This document shows, one piece after another, positions 5,462-11,983 of a stretch of DNA of 13,579 nt. The stretch's first letter is position 1, and the number at the start of each line of letters is the position of its first letter. The translations under genes were made by a program, and so were the position numbers. This DNA is from VBAS01 sp964508655 (GTDB lineage Bacteria; Bacteroidota; Bacteroidia; Chitinophagales; Chitinophagaceae), in the NCBI GenBank assembly GCA_964508655.1, contig CAZDUO010000097.1:1-13579 (forward strand). Direction: 5' to 3'. The notes beneath the pieces are model-generated. The model was not told the origin of the DNA. It was given only the letters and a program-made list of their open reading frames with translations, and searched no databases.

Positions 5462-7525
5462 TCAGTTAACAAAACTCCAGTAAATGCCAAGGCGGAGGTT
5501 CAGACCGGGATACGGATAACCGGGGGCCGCAAAGTTGTGATGGCGGAAGCCGAATCCATTGTTGCTGGTGGCTGTATTCAGGTTTTCGACACGGAAAAAG
5601 GCTGTAAAATTCCTGATGCGGAAATGAAGATAAAAGGCCACATCGGGCCGGTTGGCAATGCGCAGGCTGTCCTGGAAATAAAAGCGGCCCAGCAGGGGCG
5701 AATAACCATCGGCAGTATAGGGTGTGTGATATTTTACTTCAAAGCCGAAAGCGATATTCAGTTTTCTGAAACCAAGTGAGCCTTCGTAGCCAATGCGGTT
5801 GCGGGTAAAAATAAGCGGCACACGCACGGGAGCATCGCCAGTTTTTTTCTGAAAATACAGATCAAAATACCATGACCAGGATTTTCCCAGCCGGAATCGC
5901 TTTTGCAGCGACAGTTGCAAAAGATTAAACAGGGCTTCCTGCTGCTCAGGCCGGTTGAAACGGCTGAAGTAAGTATAGTTGCTGACCAGAAAATAATTTC
6001 CCGAGAGCCGCAGATTCAGCTTCGACAAAAAGATGGATGCAGAAAGCTGCGTAATATTTTCCTTGTTGAAATTTTTTGAAGCCAGCAGGTAAAAACTGCT
6101 GCGGCTGTCAAAAACAAACGAAGGCGTACGGTTGCTGTTGCGGAAACCAAGATCAATATAGTCGCCTTGCCTGCCGGTAAAACGCTTTAAACTTACCTGT
6201 GCCTGGTAATCGCCGGCATTAAAACCGTTGAGGTAAAGTTTGCCCGCCGCCACCATATCCCATTTCCTGTTGCGGGTTTTATTTCGGTATTCTCCCTGTG
6301 CAATAAGATTGTAAAAAGAAACAGAAGAACTATCGGTTTTCACATGCAGGTTTTGCAGCGCAATGCCGGCCTTGATGTACTGCAGCTGGTTTTTTGCATC
6401 GGGAAACTGATAAATGGAGAATTCATTGAGCACTTCTTTCCATCTGTCTTCAATTATAAGTGTATCAGACAACAGCGTGTAACTGTAATTATCCTGGTAA
6501 TACGCCGAATCGGGAAAGTAGCCAATGTTGAAATCGGGCATATCGGTAAACCGGAATTTGTATTTGCTGTACCGCAGCTGGTGTTCGAAACGCAGGCGGG
6601 GATAAAATAATGGAATGACCGTGGTGTCGCTTACAAGGGAATCTTTTTTACCCAGGTCATACTGTTGTTTCAAAATAAAATTAAAATCGCTGTAGCGGTT
6701 GCCGGTATGCATTTTTGAGCTGAAAAAATTACGGCCGAATTCCGCATCACCGCCAAGTTTTGTGGGAATGTTAAACCGGTCGTTGTAAATGGGATTATTT
6801 AAGTAATCTTCCCTGTCGCTGAGCCCGCCGTTTTCTTCTGATTGCAGGGCATTGGCAAGGATGACAAAATAATTATTGTACCGCTTGTTCACCGACTGGT
6901 ACCAGGAGGTAAACAGGTAGTTGTTGTGATTTGATTTCTGGTTTTTAAAAAACCCTGGTGAGTTGATTAGCCTGTACTGGAATAATCCGTTCCAGTTGGG
7001 CCTGATGTTTTGGGTATGGGTTACTTCAATAATCTGTTCGGTACGGCCGCCCAGCAGGTAAGCCAGTTCGGTGTAGGGCCGTGTGGTATTAAAAAAGCGA
7101 ATCGCTTCGGGCTTCCAGCGATATGCATCATAGGTATGAAAGCCATGATCCCATCCGCTGTTCATATCGGGAGAAAAAAGAATTGAGCGGCTGGCATTGC
7201 CATTATTGCCAAGAAATACATGATGCGCCGGGATGGGAAAGCGCAGGGTGAAATCAATAATGGATGAATCCAGCTTATACGATTGAATTGTGGACGGCAA
7301 CTGGAAGGAAATAGTCACCGAATCTTCATACTTGTCCCTGTGTGCAAGACTGTCGGTACCAGCCCGGCCCCCGCCAAAGGCGCCGGTAATTCTTCCTACT
7401 CCGGATGGAAGATTACCGGGAGTGATGCCGCCGGTGCGTCCCGGCAAACGGACAGGCCGCTCCTGTGAATAGCTTACACAGGATACAAGCAGTAATAGTA
7501 TAATATAAAATTGCCGGGTTGCCAG
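5462..7525 (-). CDS. Porin_10-like outer-membrane beta-barrel protein with a non-AUG start
   Basis: Large predicted outer-membrane barrel of 687 residues, resembling the Bacteroidota 'putative porin' (Porin_10) proteins. The body is a long series of amphipathic strands separated by Asn/Asp/Gly turns, with elements such as FHTYDAYRW, LLGGRTEQIIEVTHTQNIRP and LIFTRNRIGYEGSLGFRKL. Substrate is unknown. The usual start codons would place the N-terminus at the TTG at 7447, inside the mature protein. In-frame codons upstream encode LATRQFYIILLLLVSCVSYS followed by QERPVR, a textbook signal peptide, and begin with CTG at 7525 directly after an in-frame TGA. I therefore choose CTG 7525, with ATT 7504 as an alternative. 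A -7 box at 7558-7565 fits this start. Residues 27-60 are Gly/Pro/Arg-rich. It follows the phosphorylase gene closely but has its own promoter. Confidence 0.82.
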   Translation of the reverse strand: MATRQFYIILLLLVSCVSYSQERPVRLPGRTGGITPGNLPSGVGRITGAFGGGRAGTDSLAHRDKYEDSVTISFQLPSTIQSYKLDSSIIDFTLRFPIPAHHVFLGNNGNASRSILFSPDMNSGWDHGFHTYDAYRWKPEAIRFFNTTRPYTELAYLLGGRTEQIIEVTHTQNIRPNWNGLFQYRLINSPGFFKNQKSNHNNYLFTSWYQSVNKRYNNYFVILANALQSEENGGLSDREDYLNNPIYNDRFNIPTKLGGDAEFGRNFFSSKMHTGNRYSDFNFILKQQYDLGKKDSLVSDTTVIPLFYPRLRFEHQLRYSKYKFRFTDMPDFNIGYFPDSAYYQDNYSYTLLSDTLIIEDRWKEVLNEFSIYQFPDAKNQLQYIKAGIALQNLHVKTDSSSVSFYNLIAQGEYRNKTRNRKWDMVAAGKLYLNGFNAGDYQAQVSLKRFTGRQGDYIDLGFRNSNRTPSFVFDSRSSFYLLASKNFNKENITQLSASIFLSKLNLRLSGNYFLVSNYTYFSRFNRPEQQEALFNLLQLSLQKRFRLGKSWSWYFDLYFQKKTGDAPVRVPLIFTRNRIGYEGSLGFRKLNIAFGFEVKYHTPYTADGYSPLLGRFYFQDSLRIANRPDVAFYLHFRIRNFTAFFRVENLNTATSNNGFGFRHHNFAAPGYPYPGLNLRLGIYWSFVN

Positions 7526-7557
7526 TCAGAAAAAATTAAAACATGAAAATACTGCCG

Positions 7558-7589
7558 CAAAGTTACACGGCTGAAGAGTAAACGTTAAA
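7558..7589 (-). promoter_or_regulatory. Promoter of the porin gene
   Basis: TAACTTTG on the minus strand (7565-7558) matches TAnnTTTG exactly, and TTTA (7589-7586) sits 20 bases upstream, overlapping the stop codon region of the phosphorylase gene. The transcript would start near 7554-7553. Its leader contains a three-codon open frame, ATG TTT TAA, at 7544-7536, before the CTG start at 7525. Confidence 0.55.
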
Positions 7590-8409
7590 GTACTGCAACC
7601 AATTCCTTAAATATGGCAGCCAGTCGCGGCTCTGCGGCACGGGCATAATGCAACACTTCTTCATGGGTTATTTTATTGTGCTCCTCCCGGATACCCATGT
7701 CGGTGATGACGCTGACGGCAAATACAGGGATATTCATGTGATTAGCCACAATGCACTCCTGCACGGTGCTCATGCCCACTGCATCGCCGCCCAGGATATG
7801 TATCATCCGGTATTCGGCACGGGTTTCATATGTAGGACCCGATACGCCGAAATACACTCCTTCTTTCACTTCAATACCAAGGCCGGCAGCCACCTCCTTT
7901 GCTTTTCTTATAATACCCGGGGCATACGGCTCGCTCATATCAGGAAACCGCGGGCCCAGCTGATCGAGATTTCTGCCGATGAGCGGATTGGTCATATCAA
8001 TGCCTATATGATCATTAATAATCATGATGTCGCCCACTTTAAACGACGGGTTCACTCCGCCGGCTGCATTGGAAAGCAAAAGATATTTAATACCAAGCAA
8101 ACCCATCACCCGTACAGGAAAGACAACTTCTTCTGCTGAATAACCCTCATAAAAATGAAAGCGGCCGTCCATGCACACAATTTTTTTCCCCGACAGGTTG
8201 CCAAATATCAATTTCCCTTTATGTCCCTCTACGGTTGATACGGGAAAATTGGGAATATCGCTGTAGTCAATTTCTTTTTCGATTTCAATTTCCTCAATAA
8301 AATTGCCGAGACCGCTGCCCAGCACAATACCCACCCCGGGTGTGTGCCTGCATTTTTTCTTCAGAAATTTTACTGCCTCATTCAGTTGCTTCATTGCTTT
8401 TTTCGCCAT
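7585..8409 (-). CDS. punA: Purine nucleoside phosphorylase, trimeric (PNP-I) family
   Basis: Cytoplasmic salvage enzyme that splits purine nucleosides with phosphate into free base and ribose-1-phosphate. 274 residues, normal for the low-molecular-mass trimeric class. By alignment to human PNP: phosphate site GSGLG (31-35, Ser32), His63 in VEGHKG, GRFHFYEGY (82-90, Arg83/His85/Tyr87), SNAAGG (113-118), base site GPTYETRAE (191-199, Glu195) and GMSTVQE (212-218, Met213/Ser214), and His249 in THEEV. The position of human Asn243, which contacts the purine 6-substituent, is Asp237 here (VITDMG). I believe Asp is common in Bacteroidota homologues; it may widen specificity toward 6-aminopurines. 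No signal peptide. A -7 box at 8476-8483 probably drives it. Confidence 0.96.
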   Translation of the reverse strand: MAKKAMKQLNEAVKFLKKKCRHTPGVGIVLGSGLGNFIEEIEIEKEIDYSDIPNFPVSTVEGHKGKLIFGNLSGKKIVCMDGRFHFYEGYSAEEVVFPVRVMGLLGIKYLLLSNAAGGVNPSFKVGDIMIINDHIGIDMTNPLIGRNLDQLGPRFPDMSEPYAPGIIRKAKEVAAGLGIEVKEGVYFGVSGPTYETRAEYRMIHILGGDAVGMSTVQECIVANHMNIPVFAVSVITDMGIREEHNKITHEEVLHYARAAEPRLAAIFKELVAVL

Positions 8410-8475
8410 AGAACCAGATTCAATCGTTGTGTATTATTATTTTTTAAAAAAGAAAAGAGTACGGTGGGAAAGCGG

Positions 8476-8483
8476 CAAATATA
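8476..8483 (-). promoter_or_regulatory. Candidate -7 box for the purine nucleoside phosphorylase gene
   Basis: TATATTTG on the minus strand (8483-8476) matches TAnnTTTG. The leader to the ATG at 8409 would be about 60 bases and AT-rich. The nearest upstream TTTG (8500-8497) is only 13 bases away, shorter than the usual 17-23, so the -33 part is weak. Confidence 0.4.
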
Positions 8484-8666
8484 GATTTTTTGAGGTCAAA
8501 TATTGAATGGTAAAATCTGGCGTGGGGGATAATTGCGGGGAATGGCAGAGAACATGCATTGCATTGTCATTATGAAATCTGACGATGTTCATTTAAGAGA
8601 AACAAGATGGGTAAATCGCTGCGCTGAATTTTCAGTAATTTTAAAATTCCAATTGAACTGCTGACT
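8484..8666. other. Divergent intergenic region, including a 12-base palindrome
   Basis: The gap between the two divergent genes is 257 bases (8410-8666). Apart from the phosphorylase box, it holds a perfect palindrome, AATTTTAAAATT (8637-8648), 18 bases before the TTG start of the secreted protein. I found no TAnnTTTG box on the plus strand, so the promoter for the plus-strand gene is not identified. The palindrome could be an operator or chance in AT-rich DNA. Confidence 0.3.
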
Positions 8667-10598
8667 TTGAAAATTTCAAAACAAATACTGCTTTATACAT
8701 TTTTACTTTTTACTTCAAAGGCCGGCGCACAACTATGCACCGGCAGCCTGGGCGATGTGGCAGCCACCATTGATTTTGGCGCCGGGTTCACTCCGGGTTT
8801 ACCCATCAGCAATGTTTCCCCGGCATATCAGTATACCAGCCAGGATTGCCCGCCGGAAGGGTTTTATGCCATACGCAATTCCACCTTTTTTTGTTTCGAT
8901 GATGAATGGCATATCGTACCCTATGATCATTCCCCCAACGATCCCAACGGCTATTTTTTACTTGTAAATGCCTTGACCGGGCCCTCGCTTTTTTATACCG
9001 ATACAGTCACCGGGCTTTGCCCCGGCATGTCGTTTGAAGCCAGCGCCTGGGTTATCAACCTGATGAAACCTGCCGGATGCAGCGATAATGGCATTGACCC
9101 TAACCTGACATTTACCATTACTGATTTGTCAGGAACACAGCTTGCTCAATACAATACAGGCAACATCGGGGAAAGTGATGTAGTGGTTTGGACACAACAC
9201 AACTTTCTTTTTACAGCGCCGCCAAACGGAAGCATCATCATAAAAATTACCAGTATGGCGGCGGCCGGCTGCGGCAATGATTTCGGCATTGATGATATCA
9301 GCTTCCGGCCCTGCGGTCCTTTCATCAGCGCTTCATTCAGCAACACAACGGCGCAGCAGATAACTGTTTGCGAAACCATCCAGCAAAACACGCAGGTGAA
9401 TGCTTCGTACAATGGCAGCTTTCCCAACCCGGTTTTTCAATGGCAGGTGAGCAATACACAGGGCTTCAGCTGGAGCGATATTGCCGGCGCCAACAGCAGC
9501 AGTTATTTAATTACCCCCTCATCAAACGGTGAATACTGGTATCGCTGCACGGTAACCGATGAAAGTCTTGCTTCCAATAGCTCTTGTCGCTTTGCCTCCA
9601 ATGTGCTGAAGATGCTGGTGATTCCCCAGCCTTTTGCTCAGGCTACAAATTATGTTTACGGTTGCTACGGTTCTACCATTTACCTGTTTGCGGCCGGCGG
9701 TTCCAGCTACGAATGGACGGGGCCCAATGGATTTTACTCCGCCGAGCAGGGCCCGGCGATCCCGAATGTAAATTTCGGTCACAGCGGAATGTATATTGTA
9801 AAAGTGACCACTACGGCTGGATGTTATGCGTATGACTCCACTACACTTACCATTTATGCAGCGCCTGTGGCAACGCTTACGCCGACTGACATCAGCATTT
9901 GCGAAGACGACAGTGTGCAGTTATATGCCGGTGGTTCGCTTCGCTACAAATGGTCGCCGTCAACCGGGCTTTCAAATGATACCATTCCCAACCCGGTAGC
10001 CCGGCCAAAAAATGATATCACTTACACTGTAAGGGTGTTTAATGAATACACCTGCTATGATGAGGCGAGTGTAAGGATTATTGTTTGGAAAAAACCAAAA
10101 GCATTTGCCGGGCCCGATCAGTATTTCAGAAAAGGAAAGCCGGTGCAGCTGGATGGCAATGCCACAGGCTCCAATGTAACTTATTCCTGGTCGCCGCCAA
10201 CATACCTGGATAACCCCAATTACCTGAAGCCGGTGGCACGGCCACCGTCAACCATCACGTATACACTCACCGTGATTTCGAATAACGGCTGCGGCATCAG
10301 CACCGACGATGTAAAGCTGGAAGCGATTGACAAATTATTTATCCCAACCGGTTTTACACCCAACAGCGACGGGCTTAATGATAAATGGGAGATTGTGACT
10401 TTTGAAGATTACCCCGGGGCGGTGGCAGAAGTGTACAACCGCTACGGGCAGCTGGTGTACCGGGGCTATGGTAATAATTATAAACCATGGGATGGAACCT
10501 ACAAAGGCAAACCGGCATTACCCGGCGTGTATGTGTACCTGGTGAATCTGCGTAACGGCAAACCGGTACTGAAAGGAACACTTACCCTGATACGCTGA
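8667..10598 (+). CDS. Secreted multi-domain protein with T9SS type B (CHU_C, gliding-associated) sorting domain
   Basis: Large extracellular or surface protein of 643 residues. The start is TTG at 8667: the frame is closed by TGA at 8625-8627, no ATG lies between, and KISKQILLYTFLLFTSKAGA is a signal peptide cleaved before Gln22. An N-terminal module (about 24-216), rich in paired Cys, ends GNDFGIDDISFRPC, as jelly-roll carbohydrate-binding-like domains do. An Ig-like domain follows (217-318), then three PKD/Ig-like repeats (about 319-397, 399-474, 475-552). The last two share WSPxTxLxN and PVARPxxxITYTxxV. The C-terminus (556-643) is a clear CHU_C domain: FIPTGFTPNSDGLNDKWEI, VYNRYGQLVYRG, WDGTYKGKPALPGVYVY and a final KGTLTLIR. 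That domain directs export through the type IX system. No catalytic domain is visible, so adhesion or polymer binding is the likely role. It is the sole plus-strand gene and converges with the next one. Confidence 0.92.
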   Translation: MKISKQILLYTFLLFTSKAGAQLCTGSLGDVAATIDFGAGFTPGLPISNVSPAYQYTSQDCPPEGFYAIRNSTFFCFDDEWHIVPYDHSPNDPNGYFLLVNALTGPSLFYTDTVTGLCPGMSFEASAWVINLMKPAGCSDNGIDPNLTFTITDLSGTQLAQYNTGNIGESDVVVWTQHNFLFTAPPNGSIIIKITSMAAAGCGNDFGIDDISFRPCGPFISASFSNTTAQQITVCETIQQNTQVNASYNGSFPNPVFQWQVSNTQGFSWSDIAGANSSSYLITPSSNGEYWYRCTVTDESLASNSSCRFASNVLKMLVIPQPFAQATNYVYGCYGSTIYLFAAGGSSYEWTGPNGFYSAEQGPAIPNVNFGHSGMYIVKVTTTAGCYAYDSTTLTIYAAPVATLTPTDISICEDDSVQLYAGGSLRYKWSPSTGLSNDTIPNPVARPKNDITYTVRVFNEYTCYDEASVRIIVWKKPKAFAGPDQYFRKGKPVQLDGNATGSNVTYSWSPPTYLDNPNYLKPVARPPSTITYTLTVISNNGCGISTDDVKLEAIDKLFIPTGFTPNSDGLNDKWEIVTFEDYPGAVAEVYNRYGQLVYRGYGNNYKPWDGTYKGKPALPGVYVYLVNLRNGKPVLKGTLTLIR

Positions 10599-10606
10599 TT
10601 GTATTT

Positions 10607-11410
10607 TCAATAAGGATAACGATAGAAATCACACCACTCTTCATCACAAAGCAATTTTCGCAGTACGGGGTCTTTCAGCACATCGGTATAATCCATCCAT
10701 TTTTTCCCCACTTTAATTTTACGCCAGACAAGCCTGATGCCGTGGCTGTAATCCACATACCAGTTTACATGCCCCGTGTACAAGGGCTGTATGGGTTTTC
10801 CATCGGGCTTATGCCAGCCGTAAATAGCCACCCGATCCTGTTTTGGGTCTCTTAAAATTTTTCCACTGATGACCACATCTTTTTTAATACCTGTAATCAA
10901 ACCCTTCCTCCCCTTTCGCTGTCCTTCTATAATCAGGTGATGATGCCACATGGTGGGTGTGCTGTCGCGGAAAGCATACATTGGCACAGGCTCCAATTTT
11001 ATTTGGGCGGCCTTGTAAATATCGTCTGCCATTTTTCTTGTGGGTAAAAAACATTGCAGGCTGTCTGCAACTTTTTGTGCAGCCATTGCTGTCAGGTTCA
11101 CTCTTGCCCAATCATCATCGGCGCCGATGCTGAGGTAGTCAGAAGAAACAAAGTATTCAGCGCTGATTTTTTTCCCGGAGGCAGAATCGGTGATGTAAAC
11201 TTTTATCCGTTTAAATTTTTTCAGAAAGGATGGAGTGTTGCCGGCAAGAATTTCTTTTACTGCCAATGAATCTCTTTCTTTCCACTTCATGGCGGCAGCC
11301 TGTTTATAAAATGCTGAACCCGTAAGAAAGGATGTTCTTTGTGGCGCCGGTATTTTTTTTACAGGCTGACAGGAACAAGGAAGTAAAATAACAAGGCAAA
11401 GCCACCGCAT
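10607..11410 (-). CDS. Putative lipoprotein or secreted protein of unknown function with conserved His/Asp motifs
   Basis: 267 residues from ATG 11410, which places the signal MRWLCLVILLPCSC at the N-terminus. A TTG at 11443 would add 11 residues but overlaps an imperfect -7 box. Cys12 or Cys14 could be lipidated, though the lipobox is poor (PCSC). The rest looks like a soluble enzyme-like domain: YFVSSDYLSIGADDDWARV (86-104), SLQCFLPTRKMADDIYKAA (117-135), MWHHHLIIEG (154-163), GIKKDVVISG (174-183), VAIYGWHKPDGKPIQPLYTG (194-213) and HVNWYVDYSHGIRLVW (214-229). Invariant-looking His, Asp and Lys residues (His156-158, His200, His214, Asp220, His223) suggest a catalytic or metal site. I do not recognise the family and assign no function. 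Its stop lies 8 bases from the stop of the convergent T9SS gene, with no terminator between. Confidence 0.72.
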   Translation of the reverse strand: MRWLCLVILLPCSCQPVKKIPAPQRTSFLTGSAFYKQAAAMKWKERDSLAVKEILAGNTPSFLKKFKRIKVYITDSASGKKISAEYFVSSDYLSIGADDDWARVNLTAMAAQKVADSLQCFLPTRKMADDIYKAAQIKLEPVPMYAFRDSTPTMWHHHLIIEGQRKGRKGLITGIKKDVVISGKILRDPKQDRVAIYGWHKPDGKPIQPLYTGHVNWYVDYSHGIRLVWRKIKVGKKWMDYTDVLKDPVLRKLLCDEEWCDFYRYPY

Positions 11411-11483
11411 GGATGAAAGGTAAATGAAATATTTCCGGTGCAAAGAAAAAAAATGAGCGGCAGATCAGGTTCCGGGCTTATTT

Positions 11484-11894
11484 TTAAAGTGTACGCAGGT
11501 ACTCCTGCAGCAGAATCGTGGCGGCAATTTCATCCAGCAGCTTTTTGTTTCTTCGCTGCTTTTTCTTCAGTCCCATTTCCAGCATGCTGTCTTTGGCCAT
11601 TTTGGAAGTATAGCGTTCATCCACTTTTTTAACAGGAATATGAGGGAAATTTTTCTCTAAATCTTTGATGCATTTCTCCACCAGCGGCGTGGCATGGGTG
11701 GCAGTGTCATCCCAGTTTTTCGGCTCGCCGATAATGATAAGCTCCACTTCTTCTTTTGAAAAATACTCTTTCAGGAAAGGGATGAGTTGTTTTGAATCTA
11801 CTGTTGTCATACCCGTCGCAATTATTTTCAAAGGATCAGTTACGGCAAGCCCGGTTCGTTTTAACCCATAGTCTATACAAAGAATGCGACCCAT
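11484..11894 (-). CDS. ruvX: RuvX/YqgF family putative pre-16S rRNA nuclease
   Basis: RNase H-fold protein of 136 residues, the usual family length of about 138, from ATG 11894; the frame opens at 11909 but the family start MGRILCIDYG is at 11894. YqgF/RuvX takes part in 5' maturation of 16S rRNA and is often annotated as a Holliday junction resolvase homologue. Visible: IDYGLKRTGLAVTD (7-20, catalytic Asp8), the second acidic strand LIIIGEP (53-58, Glu57), VDERYTS (91-97) and LDEIAATILLQEYL (120-133, Asp121). All the acidic residues expected are present. Cytoplasmic. Its start is preceded by a heptamer array that contains promoter boxes. It is separated by 73 bases from the unknown envelope gene. 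Confidence 0.93.
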   Translation of the reverse strand: MGRILCIDYGLKRTGLAVTDPLKIIATGMTTVDSKQLIPFLKEYFSKEEVELIIIGEPKNWDDTATHATPLVEKCIKDLEKNFPHIPVKKVDERYTSKMAKDSMLEMGLKKKQRRNKKLLDEIAATILLQEYLRTL

Positions 11895-11897
11895 GAA

Positions 11898-11954
11898 GTA
11901 AAAAGTCAAAAGTAAAAAGTCAAAAGTAAAAAATAAAAAAGTAAAAAGTCAAAC
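11898..11954 (-). repeat. Degenerate heptamer array GTMAAAA directly upstream of ruvX
   Basis: Written on the plus strand: GTAAAAA, GTCAAAA, GTAAAAA, GTCAAAA, GTAAAAA, then an 8-base unit ATAAAAAA, GTAAAAA, GTCAAAC. The two unit types alternate at the start, giving a 14-base higher-order period. The array ends 3 bases before the start codon. On the transcribed strand its units read TTTTTAC and TTTTGAC. Confidence 0.9.
11921..11953 (-). promoter_or_regulatory. Promoter of ruvX built from the heptamer array
   Basis: On the minus strand TACTTTTG (11928-11921) matches TAnnTTTG, with TTTG (11953-11950) 21 bases upstream as the -33 box. A second TACTTTTG copy lies 14 bases nearer the gene (11914-11907). 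Transcription from the first would begin near 11917-11916, giving a leader of about 22 bases. Confidence 0.55.
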
Positions 11955-11983
11955 CCCGTTTTTAAATTTTTACTTGTTAGTTT

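Noticed and set aside
5354..5779. A 141-residue plus-strand ORF overlapping the porin C-terminus
   Set aside because: Antisense to well-supported genes, with no signal or motif and no promoter; a shadow frame.
7648..8139. A 163-residue plus-strand ORF antisense to the nucleoside phosphorylase
   Set aside because: His/Ile-rich composition typical of an antisense shadow over a highly conserved enzyme.
9146..9782. Minus-strand ORFs inside the T9SS protein gene
   Set aside because: No recognisable motif or promoter, and the plus-strand frame has continuous domain evidence.
11410..11443. TTG 11443 as the start of the unknown envelope protein
   Set aside because: It overlaps an imperfect -7 box (TTTCTTTG, 11448-11441) and lengthens the region before the hydrophobic core; ATG 11410 gives a clean signal peptide. 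Kept as a possible alternative.
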